NCBI RefSeq assembly: GCF_003863965.1
Contig: NZ_RRCN01000001.1
Coordinates: 2,614,527-2,678,526, forward strand
Length of the DNA: 64,000 nt
Direction: 5' to 3'
Source of the DNA: Paenibacillus oralis
GTDB lineage: Bacteria; Bacillota; Bacilli; Paenibacillales; Paenibacillaceae
Below the pieces are notes generated by a model. That model did not search any database. It saw nothing but the letters and a program-made list of their open reading frames with translations, and was not told the DNA's origin. Each line of letters begins with the position of its first letter. Position 1 is the first letter of the stretch. The position numbers and the translations under genes were made by a program. This document shows, piece after piece, positions 26,173-34,099 of the stretch.

Positions 26173-26821
26173 ATGGTTTCATACACCCAGTCCGTGTCGA
26201 ACACCTGTCGAGTCATCAAACACTTGCGCCTTGAGGATGAGATATTGGAAGGCATCGACGGCGCTGCATATATCGAACAATTGACGATGGATCAGAAAAT
26301 GAATGACCATGCAATGGTGAACTTGACGGTTGTCATGGACGAGGACAAGGTCCAAAGCTTCTTGACCGCCAATTTATGCAATCGAAAGTTTGTTTTAAGA
26401 GATCGGTATAACGAGCGCCGTGTTTTATTTAATGGAATCATTAAAAATAGTGAAGTTGAACAGATTAATGGCGTCTATACGGCAAAAATAGAAGGAACTT
26501 CGCATACATACAACTTGGATCTTCAAAACGAGAATGTGACTTATAAAGAGCTGTTTGAACGGGTTATACAGGGTTACGCGCATTCGGATTTTATTTGCTC
26601 GGAGACCCTGGAGAAAGAACCGATCAAGCGATTCATTCTCCAATACGATGAGACGGATTGGGAGTTTATCAAACGGGTAGTATCCCGTCAAACAAAGGGT
26701 TAATTGCAGACGTTAGGCTGGAAGGGGCTAAATTTTACATCGGGTTGCCTGGCGGCTATTCAAAAATACCCCACCCGGTGCCGAATGAAAACAGGTCGAT
26801 TATGGTCAGATACTACCATGA
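26173..26821 (+). pseudogene. frameshifted, truncated VgrG/Pvc8-like contractile-injection protein remnant
   Basis: The frame up to 26703 encodes a VgrG/gpD-like N-terminal domain (YIEQLTMDQKMNDHAMVNL ... FNGIIKNSEVEQINGVYTAKIEGTSHTYNLDLQ) and the start of the second domain (ETDWEFIKRVVSR). It ends at a stop, but another frame continues the family sequence with SNKGLIADVRLEGAKFYIGLPGG up to 26821. That indicates a frameshift near 26690, followed by loss of the remaining C-terminal two thirds. The true start is uncertain. Expected partners (tube, sheath, baseplate) are absent. A good terminator follows. Confidence 0.6.
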
Positions 26822-26836
26822 TTAACCTGTTTTTTG
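26788..26836 (+). terminator. terminator after the VgrG-like remnant
   Basis: AAACAGGT...ACCTGTTTTTT with an inner ATGGT/ACCAT stem. Confidence 0.75.
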
Positions 26837-26974
26837 TTATCTTCGCCTTCTTATTTTTCAAAATCATATGAACAGTAAAGCATGTCGCCCCGTTTGGGAG
26901 AGTGAAGGGATAATTCTACAACTCCGATGCAACACAGCCCGACCATTATACTGCGAGAAGAAAGCGCAACTTTT

Positions 26975-27217
26975 CTAAAAGAGGTTTCCCCTTCTAACGA
27001 TAGTAGAATCTGAACGTCCAACAAGATAATCAAGACTTACGTCAAAATAATCAGCCAGAGCGCAAGCAACTTCTAAACTAGGAACTCGTGTCCCTCTTTC
27101 CCAGTGACTTACAATGGTCCTGTCAACTCTTAAAGAAGAGGCAATGTCTTGCTGTGAAATAGATTTTTCAAGGCGTAGGTTTTTAAAACGCTCCGCAAAT
27201 ATTTCTCGATTAAACAT
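26975..27217 (-). CDS. small XRE-family repressor
   Basis: 80 residues, one XRE HTH (SISQQDIASSLRVDRTIVSHWERGTRVPSLEVACALADYFDVS, about 19-60) and almost nothing else. The size matches phage or mobile-element repressors. Two 17-bp palindromes lie just upstream of its start and are its likely operators. It sits in the AT-rich island with decayed genes, so it may be a remnant of a mobile element. Confidence 0.88.
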   Translation of the reverse strand: MFNREIFAERFKNLRLEKSISQQDIASSLRVDRTIVSHWERGTRVPSLEVACALADYFDVSLDYLVGRSDSTIVRRGNLF

Positions 27218-27234
27218 AAAATAGCTCCTTGACT

Positions 27235-27287
27235 AGTGACTTATAGTCACTGTGCAATCAAAGCATAGAGAGTGATTTTTAGTCACT
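27235..27287. promoter_or_regulatory. twin operators of the XRE repressor
   Basis: AGTGACTTATAGTCACT (27235-27251) and AGTGATTTTTAGTCACT (27271-27287) are near-identical 17-bp palindromes 36 bp apart, directly upstream of the repressor start and in the divergent gap before the DUF6809 gene. Confidence 0.75.
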
Positions 27288-27474
27288 ATCAAAATGGAAT
27301 AAAGCAATTTTTTTAAAACTGAATGATCTTGAGTAAAAGTTGAAGCGGCACACTCTCATCAAGGAACTCGCCACTTCCTCCCCGTAACTACCTAAAAGGC
27401 AGACTGCACAATTAACCTATCATGTGTAAGTCTTTCTTTCAAGGCGTTGCCATCCATACGAAAGGAAGATGAAA

Positions 27475-27768
27475 ATGAAAAGTATGCTGGAAGCATTGTA
27501 TTGTGGTGAAATTCGCCCGGAAGAGAAGATCGTCCCGAGAGATCCCGAGTTCCGTAGAATAAGAAGAAAGATATCCGAAGCCAAAGGAATGTGGAAAGGG
27601 AAGCTGTCTACCGATGATTTCAACCAGCTTGAAACGCTGCTCGATTTGCACAGACAGACCGAGTCGATGCAGGCTACATCTTCTTTCGTAAACGGGTTTC
27701 AGCTTGGGGCGTTAATGATGATGGAAGTATATGCGGCTAAGGAAGAGTTTCTTTATGTTTTAAGGTAA
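27475..27768 (+). CDS. DUF6809-family protein of unknown function
   Basis: 97 residues, mostly helical, beginning MKSMLEALYCGEIRPEE and containing FNQLETLLDLHRQTESM and FVNGFQLGALMMMEV. This pattern matches small DUF6809 proteins of Firmicutes; no function is known to me. The second of two ATGs was chosen because AAGGAAG abuts the first. A 19-bp perfect terminator follows. Confidence 0.75.
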   Translation: MKSMLEALYCGEIRPEEKIVPRDPEFRRIRRKISEAKGMWKGKLSTDDFNQLETLLDLHRQTESMQATSSFVNGFQLGALMMMEVYAAKEEFLYVLR

Positions 27769-27792
27769 TCTAAGGTAACACTTTGGTATTTT

Positions 27793-27834
27793 AAAAAGCT
27801 TGTTACTACTCGTGAGTAGTAACAAGCTTTTTTT
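27793..27834 (+). terminator. terminator of the DUF6809 gene
   Basis: Near-perfect stem AAAAAGCTTGTTACTACTC with its complement and seven T residues. Confidence 0.9.
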
Positions 27835-27928
27835 ATAAAGTGAAGAAATTGAAGACGGGTACGTGTTTGGCTGTTTCGCCCTGCGAAAGTTGAGTGAATT
27901 AGAATACAACCGTCTAGCCCGCTAACGG

Positions 27929-28729
27929 TTAGGCCGATTTACGCGCGGAGCGGAGAGCGAGCCACAGAGCGGCCAGCGAGACGATCAGGGCGGCGATGGA
28001 CACCACCAAAGTGGCCGTTCCAACGCCGGATGTGCCGGCGCTTTGCGCTGCGGCGGAGCTGTCAGCGCCGGCAGTTGCGCCCGCGTTGCCCGCGCCGTTC
28101 GTGCCTGCGTCGCTCGTTCCTGTGCCGGCGCCATCCCCGTTCGCGCCGCCGTCCGCATCGCTGGCATCGGCGCCGCTCGCGCCGCTATCGCTTGCGTCAT
28201 GCCCGTGCCCGTGCCCGGCATCCCCGTTCGCCGCGCCGCCAGCGTCCGCGCTGATTACCGTCAGCGAATGCGGGCGATCGGCGCCTTCGCCGCCGATCCA
28301 TTCCACCACGCTGCCGTCGTTGTAATACTGGAAGGCGTCCCAGGCCACTTCGGCCTCTTTATCGGGGTTTTTGGCCACAAAATCGAATTGCTGGAACTCG
28401 CCGGGCCCGATTCCGTCGCCCTCGGCGGACCAGGTGACCGCCGTCACGGCGCCGGCATCGTTTTTGGTCAATTCAACGTCCCAATCCGGTATTGGCCGAT
28501 ATTGCTTGAACTCTACGCCGTCCGGTATTTTTAGCGCAACCTTGACTGTAGGGATATCTTTTTCTACGGGTACTTTGATGGTGTACGTTTGCCAGGCCCC
28601 TGGGGCGGATTCTCCGGGACTGACGGTCACATGCGCGCTGGCGACGCCAACGAAAAGCAAGGTGGCCGCGGCCGCTGAAGCGACAGCGAACCATAAACGG
28701 TTCATGCGAAATGGAAGGGCTCTAAACAT
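27929..28729 (-). CDS. ycnI: YcnI-family exported copper-associated protein (DUF1775)
   Basis: 266 residues. A signal peptide ends at VASAHVTVSPGESAPGAWQTY, where the mature N-terminal His binds Cu(II) together with a nearby Trp in the family. The YcnI domain runs to about residue 160. A long low-complexity linker of Gly/Asp/Ala/Ser with a GHGHGHD patch (about 165-230) leads to a C-terminal membrane anchor with basic tail LRSARKSA. It sits at the cell surface and probably passes copper to or from the CopC-CopD fusion encoded upstream on the same strand. Confidence 0.9.
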   Translation of the reverse strand: MFRALPFRMNRLWFAVASAAAATLLFVGVASAHVTVSPGESAPGAWQTYTIKVPVEKDIPTVKVALKIPDGVEFKQYRPIPDWDVELTKNDAGAVTAVTWSAEGDGIGPGEFQQFDFVAKNPDKEAEVAWDAFQYYNDGSVVEWIGGEGADRPHSLTVISADAGGAANGDAGHGHGHDASDSGASGADASDADGGANGDGAGTGTSDAGTNGAGNAGATAGADSSAAAQSAGTSGVGTATLVVSIAALIVSLAALWLALRSARKSA

Positions 28730-28871
28730 GTTAATCCTCTCCTTATTTATTCATTGCATTAATGATTTACTAGTAGAATGATCCGGAAATAATATGGCTT
28801 ATCTACGGACAGGGGCCATGGATCACTTTGTTCTATATTAGTCTTGTGCTCAGTATCGTCCGTCCCCATAA

Positions 28872-29068
28872 AATAGAGGAACTTTAGGGTCTTATTTTCC
28901 GAATGTGAGCCTATTCATCACGATAGGGGAGCTTTTGGGTCTTATTTTTCGATGAACAGGTCGAAAGGCGGCCTTTCGCTACTAAATCGTAAAAATAGCG
29001 CCATAAAATTCCTCTATTGCACGCAACATGGGGGGATCGCCTAAATAGCGCCCTTTTTTTCCTTTATG
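28872..29068. repeat. four-box intergenic element, AATA-N17-TATT family, divergent copy 3
   Basis: 25-bp boxes start at 28872, 28922, 28994 and 29044 (steps 50/72/50). The first two contain GAGGAACTTTAGGGTCTTATT-like sequence; boxes 3 and 4 read better as their reverse complements. It separates ycnI from the CopC-CopD gene on the same strand, so both may not share one simple transcript. The rest of the 430-bp gap shows nothing else. Confidence 0.8.
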
Positions 29069-29161
29069 TTTCACCCGAGATCTTCAATAGACTAATTTTG
29101 CCGTTTTCTCAAGTCTTCATTTGCCATCATGCTAACGTTATTTCCAGAATCGTCTACTGGA

Positions 29162-31024
29162 TTATTTACTGCCAACCCGCAGCTCCGTATCGTAATCCAG
29201 GGTGTCCAGCGATTTCAGCAGGATATGGACGCGGACATTCCAACGGCCGCCCATCGTGATGATCCCGTCAGCTTTGGCTTCGGGCGGATCGCTTCCAAAC
29301 TGCCGGCCGGGAAAACCAAATTCCACGACACCCATGTCCATTTCTTTAGAGGTCAGCTCCAGTGTGACTTGTTCAATATCCCGGCGGGGTTGGCCGTCCG
29401 GCCCGGTGATCGCCGCCCGGAACGTATTGGCCCCTACAAGATTGGGCGAGATGCTGATCGTGACGCGTGATCCGTCCGGGAGCTGGTTTGTCAGCTGAGA
29501 CGGGCCGGGATTGGCCGCGGCGGTCGGCAGATTGGCCAACAGCGCCGCCAAAACAAGAACGATCATGCCGAGGGCGAATTCCGTCCAAACCCCGGCTCCG
29601 AGCGGCCGGGAGGGTTTGCGTCCGCGCAGAAAAGCCGACAGCCCGAGCGCCAGGCAAACCACCGTTAGCAGTATTTTCACCAACAGTACTTTGCCGTAAT
29701 CCGTATGAAAAAGCGCGTACCAGGTGGGCACATGAAGCAGGCTTCCGTAAACTCCGGTAGCGATCAGGACGGCGACGCAGCCCGCGGCCAGCATGGAGAA
29801 ACGCCGGATCGTGCGCCAATAAAGCGTTTGTGGCGGCGAATCCGCGGCGGTGGCCGCGGGCGGGGCGCCCGAAGGGCCGACCAAGCCGCCAGTGGCCGCG
29901 GCCGGGTCCGCCGCCGCCGACGCGTGTGCCGGGCCGGCAAGGGCCGCTGCTGGCGCCGATGCGTGTGCCGGCTCGGCGCGGGCCTCCGCCGGCAGCGGCT
30001 TCGGCCGGGTGGCCGCGGCCGGAAGCAAAAACGCCACTGCGCCCACGCCGCCGAGCCAGATCAATCCAGCGGCTAAGTGCAGGAAGTCCGCCGTGACGGC
30101 GGCGGATTTCACGGAGGCCGTGGCCGCGTGGCCGATGAAAGCTTTGGCGAGCAGCAAGCCAAGGCAACCCGCGAAGGCCAAGGCAAGGAGCAGCCTGCCC
30201 GGGTAGGACTTTTTGCTAAAGGCGCGAAGGAGGAGTACGGTCGCTGCGAGCAGTACGATGAGCAGCACGGTCTGGTACACCCAAATCTCGCCAAAGCTCG
30301 TGTAAGTTAATGTCTCCTGCAGGCTGTCGGGATCAAACGCCTTGCTCCAGCCGCCGCCGGAATCGCTGGCGGTTTGCTGCGGCAAGCTGAGCAGCACGCC
30401 GGCCGCGGCCGCGGCATACCCGAGCAACAGGGCCGTGCGGCTGCGCCGTTTCAAGCGTTCGGGCAAAGCAACCGAACGTTGTTTCCCGGCGGGCAGCAGC
30501 CACAAATGGAACGCAAGAGTGCCCAAATACAAGGTCATGCCGCCGTATAACAGCCAGCGGATCGCCAGCAGGCTCCAGCCGGGAAAGCTGTTCTGAGCGG
30601 TGGAGTCGTGCTGGGGAACGCTGCTTGAAGCTCCCTGTCCGATTTGAAAAGAAATCGTCCCGGAGACGGGATGCCCATCGCCGGAGACGACTTTCCACTT
30701 GGCCGCATACGCTCCCTCCGGCAGGTCCGGCTTTAGGGCAACGCTCAGCCGGGTAGGCTGTTCCGGATCGAATACGGGCTCGCCCGCCGACTCGCTGACA
30801 CCGGACGGCCCGATCACCTGTAGCTCATAAAAGCCGGCTTCGATCGGCTCGTTGAACTCGATCCGGACGGAGCTCGGCGCCTGGTCCAGCGTTTCATCCG
30901 CCGCAGGCGCCGAGGAAACGACATAGGCATGGGCCAGCGCGGCGGGAGGGCGCATGCCCAGCGCGACGAAACACGCCAACACCATAAGCGCGGCCCATTT
31001 GCACCATCGTGATTTCAACTTCAT
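29162..31024 (-). CDS. ycnJ: CopC-CopD fusion copper transport protein (YcnJ type)
   Basis: 620 residues. A signal peptide ends at ALAHAYVVSSAPAADE, giving the CopC domain (about 32-135) with an N-terminal His ligand and DGHPVSG. Eight or so membrane spans of a CopD domain follow (about 150-500). An Ala/Pro-rich insertion of about 60 residues (AEPAHASAPAAALAGPAHAS...) interrupts the CopD part. The C-terminal extracellular region ends like YcnJ proteins with a beta-rich domain (LELTSKEMDMGVVEFG). It is thought to import copper. The ATG with AAAGGCGG upstream was chosen over one eight codons earlier. Confidence 0.9.
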   Translation of the reverse strand: MKLKSRWCKWAALMVLACFVALGMRPPAALAHAYVVSSAPAADETLDQAPSSVRIEFNEPIEAGFYELQVIGPSGVSESAGEPVFDPEQPTRLSVALKPDLPEGAYAAKWKVVSGDGHPVSGTISFQIGQGASSSVPQHDSTAQNSFPGWSLLAIRWLLYGGMTLYLGTLAFHLWLLPAGKQRSVALPERLKRRSRTALLLGYAAAAAGVLLSLPQQTASDSGGGWSKAFDPDSLQETLTYTSFGEIWVYQTVLLIVLLAATVLLLRAFSKKSYPGRLLLALAFAGCLGLLLAKAFIGHAATASVKSAAVTADFLHLAAGLIWLGGVGAVAFLLPAAATRPKPLPAEARAEPAHASAPAAALAGPAHASAAADPAAATGGLVGPSGAPPAATAADSPPQTLYWRTIRRFSMLAAGCVAVLIATGVYGSLLHVPTWYALFHTDYGKVLLVKILLTVVCLALGLSAFLRGRKPSRPLGAGVWTEFALGMIVLVLAALLANLPTAAANPGPSQLTNQLPDGSRVTISISPNLVGANTFRAAITGPDGQPRRDIEQVTLELTSKEMDMGVVEFGFPGRQFGSDPPEAKADGIITMGGRWNVRVHILLKSLDTLDYDTELRVGSK

Positions 31025-31258
31025 TACCGCCTTTATCGAAATAGTCAATGAGAAACTTCACAATAAATATTATTTTACAATGGCTGTCAAAACTTTAGTA
31101 TGACTACAACGGGCTATATGGGACTAACCTGATCTGAATTTTTGTCGATTGTGTGAAGGTTCAAGCGGGCATTTTTTCCAGCGTGGACAATGGCTAAGCC
31201 TCGAAATCAGCGTTTGACAGCCGGCTATTGGAACGACCAAGGTAGCGTCGGCCTTCAA

Positions 31259-31458
31259 AATAGCGGTACTTTATGTACTTATTATCCGAAACCTAGCATG
31301 TTTATCCCCATTAGCGGCATTTTATGTACTTATTTTCCTAAGAATGGTCCGGAAAGAGGGCATTTCCTTGCGACCCTAAGAAAATAACGACATAAATTTC
31401 CTTTATTTCTCCCAACTGGACGGATATCGCCATAATAACGACATTTTATGCCCTTATT
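31259..31458. repeat. four-box intergenic element, AATA-N17-TATT family, copy 4
   Basis: 25-bp boxes start at 31259, 31310, 31383 and 31434 (steps 51/73/51). Highly similar to copy 2, and the similarity extends both sides (from GCGTCGGCCTTCAAAATAGC to about 31560, with CAAGCGCCGTT in both). It lies in the divergent gap before the DAP dehydrogenase gene. Confidence 0.9.
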
Positions 31459-31661
31459 TTTTTTTCGTCAGAGTTCTCGGGCTACCTGGTTGTTGCAAAT
31501 TTCGGGTTAAGACGAAGGCGTACGCCTGATTGTTTTGTCAAGCGCCGTTTTTGGTTTGCGCCAGAACAATAAATCAACGTTAACTTTACATGTTAACTAT
31601 TTAAAATAGGCCAAGGGTAAGCTACAATGGGTAAGAGTCTACATTTGGAGGAGGAAGGCAA

Positions 31662-32639
31662 GTGGCAACGAAGATCAAAGCGGGTATCGTAGGATACGGA
31701 AATTTGGGACGGGGTGTGGAGCTGGCGCTGAAGCAAAATCCCGATTTCCAGCTGCAGGCTATTTTTTCAAGAAGAAAACCGGATGAGGTGGCGGCGGCCG
31801 GCGGCGTCGTGCACATTTCCGAAATCGAAAAATATAAAGGCGACATTGACGTGCTCATTCTATGCGGCGGTTCGGCTACGGATTTGCCGGAGCAGGGACC
31901 GGAGCTGGCGGCCTTGTTCAATACGGTCGACAGCTTTGACACGCATGCCAAAATCCCTGAATATTTCGAAAAAGTAAACGAAGCGGCGGCGAAGGCCGGA
32001 ACGGTCAGCGTGATTTCTACGGGGTGGGATCCGGGCTTGTTCTCGCTGAACCGGCTGCTTGCCGAAGCTGTGCTGCCGGAAGGCAAAGAGTACACGTTCT
32101 GGGGCAAAGGGGTCAGCCAAGGCCACTCCGATGCGATCCGGCGCGTTGCGGGCGTCAAAGATGGCAAGCAATACACGATCCCGGTAGAAGCGGCGGTCGA
32201 GCGCGTCCGCAAAGGCGAAAATCCGCAGCTGACCACGCGCGAGAAGCATTTGCGCGAATGCTACGTCGTTGCCGAAGCAGGAGCCGACCTGGCCAAAATC
32301 GAACATGAGATCAAAACGATGCCGAACTATTTTGCGGATTATGATACTACCGTTCATTTTATCAGCGAAGAGGAACTTAAAGCGAACCATTCCGCGATGC
32401 CGCATGGGGGTATGGTGCTGAGAAGCGGCCGGACAGGGAAGGACAGTACACAGCTGATCGAGTTTGGCTTGAAACTGGACAGCAACCCTGAGTTTACGGC
32501 CAGCGTGCTGGTCGCTTACGCCCGCGCGGTGTACAAGCTGTCGCAAGCCGGGGAGTCGGGGGCGAAAACCGTATTTGATGTTCCGTTCGGACTGCTGTCG
32601 CCGAAATCGCCGGAGCAGCTTCGTAAAGAATTGCTGTAG
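31662..32639 (+). CDS. ddh: meso-diaminopimelate D-dehydrogenase
   Basis: 325 residues, the family length. The NADP-binding Rossmann motif GIVGYGNLGRGVELAL lies at about 8-23. Substrate-domain segments include GWDPGLFSLNRLL, FWGKGVSQGHSDAIRRVAGV and HGGMVLRSGRTG, all hallmarks of Ddh. It makes meso-DAP directly from tetrahydrodipicolinate, NADPH and ammonia, for lysine and peptidoglycan. The start is GTG, eight bases after GGAGGAGGAA. Confidence 0.95.
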   Translation: MATKIKAGIVGYGNLGRGVELALKQNPDFQLQAIFSRRKPDEVAAAGGVVHISEIEKYKGDIDVLILCGGSATDLPEQGPELAALFNTVDSFDTHAKIPEYFEKVNEAAAKAGTVSVISTGWDPGLFSLNRLLAEAVLPEGKEYTFWGKGVSQGHSDAIRRVAGVKDGKQYTIPVEAAVERVRKGENPQLTTREKHLRECYVVAEAGADLAKIEHEIKTMPNYFADYDTTVHFISEEELKANHSAMPHGGMVLRSGRTGKDSTQLIEFGLKLDSNPEFTASVLVAYARAVYKLSQAGESGAKTVFDVPFGLLSPKSPEQLRKELL

Positions 32640-32674
32640 TACGTTAAACAAAAAAAGCGCGAAAAAATAAAAGC

Positions 32675-32722
32675 AGGCTGTCCTTACGGATCTTAAACGA
32701 TCTTGAGGACGGCCTTTTTTTG
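32675..32722 (+). terminator. terminator of ddh
   Basis: AGGCTGTCCT pairs with AGGACGGCCTTTTTTT around an inner GGATC/GATC pair. Confidence 0.85.
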
Positions 32723-33103
32723 TGGTGGCTTGAATATGGACAAAACACGAAAATAATGTGAATAAAATCACTAAACACCGAAATTATTATGACAATTCTG
32801 CGAACTATCGAAGAACGAGCCGTCATTGTGAACATTTATCAAAATCGCGTATTTTGCCTGAATTTGGCCGAAAACGAGCTCTAAAGGGGATTACTTGAGA
32901 TGTAAAGGAGGAATGTCACACTTAAGATTAACAATATTTTACATAAATGACTATCACTATGAATTGTTATTCACTCTTCCCTTCTCTAACATTAAATTTA
33001 GCTTAAAGACAACAGCCATCCCGGTTTATTCGTGATGGCGTTCACAACGTTCACAACATTTACTAATGAAGGTTCACAATGAAGAAAGGGGTATCGGTGT
33101 CCT
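32723..33103. other. qox promoter region
   Basis: About 380 AT-rich bp without a gene. Three TTCACAA heptamers lie at 33041, 33050 and 33073, and TTGTGAA-like sequence at about 32826. They resemble half sites of ResD or Rex, both redox regulators of respiratory genes. Which one acts here cannot be told. Confidence 0.45.
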
Positions 33104-34081
33104 ATGAAAAGGAAAGGGTTGCTGCTTGTTCTGTTTTCAGCCCTTCTTGCGCTGCTGACCGGATGCGATTCGTTAATGGTTTTGAATCCGAAAGGGCCGG
33201 TGGCCAAGACCCAGTCTGACGTCATTATCTTTTCCATTCTGACAATGGCGTTGATTTTGCTAGTCGTTTATATTTTGTACATTTTCGTGTTGTCGAAATA
33301 CCGCGCTTCCAAAGCGGCTCCGGACTATGAACCGCCGCATGAGGAAGGCAACAAATGGCTTGAAATCACCTGGATCACCATCCCGATCATTATCGTTGCG
33401 GTGTTGTCGGTCGTCACGGTCCGCAGCACGGCCGCCGTCGAAAAGGTGCCGGCAGGCTACGAGGATCAGAAACCGCTTGTGATCTACGCGGCGTCCTCCA
33501 ACTGGAAATGGCATTTCAGTTATCCAGAGGAAGGCGTTGAAACGGTAAACTACGTAAATATCCCGACGCACCGTCCGGTGGAATTTCGCCTGTATTCTTA
33601 CGGGCCGATCACAAGCTTCTGGGTTCCGCAGTTGGGCGGCCAGAAATATGCGATGAGCGACATGGTCAACAAGCTTAACCTCGTTGCTGAGCATGAGGGC
33701 TCTTATATGGGCAAAAACTCCAACTTCTCCGGCGAAGGCTTCGCCCATATGGAATTCGAAGCATTGGCGATGTCACCTTCCGAGTACGACAAATGGGTAG
33801 AGGAAGTAAAAACGACGGCGCCTGCGCTGACGGAGCAGGAATTTGATTCCTTGCTGGAAACGGAATTTGTCGGCCGCAAATCGTATTCGTCCACGCATCT
33901 GCCGTTCAGACCGGCTCCGGAGGGCGAAAACGCCGGGCACCATCACGGCGATTCGGGAGCGGCGGAGGAAGGAACGACGGATTCCGAAGAAATGGAGCAC
34001 TCCGAAATGGACCACTCCGGGATGGATATGTCGGATACGAACATGAACGATTCTTCGATGGATCATTCGACGCATAACTAA
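33104..34081 (+). CDS. qoxA: cytochrome aa3 quinol oxidase subunit II
   Basis: 325 residues. A lipoprotein signal (LLTGC) is followed by two membrane spans (about 40-65 and 85-105) and the cupredoxin domain, containing NWKWHFSYPEEGVETVNY and GEGFAHMEF. The CuA cysteines of cytochrome-c oxidases are absent, which identifies a quinol oxidase. The last 45 residues form an unusual His/Met/Asp-rich tail (HHHGDSG..., MDHSGMDMSDTNMNDSS) that looks able to bind copper. First gene of a tight qoxABCD operon. Confidence 0.93.
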   Translation: MKRKGLLLVLFSALLALLTGCDSLMVLNPKGPVAKTQSDVIIFSILTMALILLVVYILYIFVLSKYRASKAAPDYEPPHEEGNKWLEITWITIPIIIVAVLSVVTVRSTAAVEKVPAGYEDQKPLVIYAASSNWKWHFSYPEEGVETVNYVNIPTHRPVEFRLYSYGPITSFWVPQLGGQKYAMSDMVNKLNLVAEHEGSYMGKNSNFSGEGFAHMEFEALAMSPSEYDKWVEEVKTTAPALTEQEFDSLLETEFVGRKSYSSTHLPFRPAPEGENAGHHHGDSGAAEEGTTDSEEMEHSEMDHSGMDMSDTNMNDSSMDHSTHN

Positions 34082-34099
34082 GGAAGGGAGTAGCTTAAC

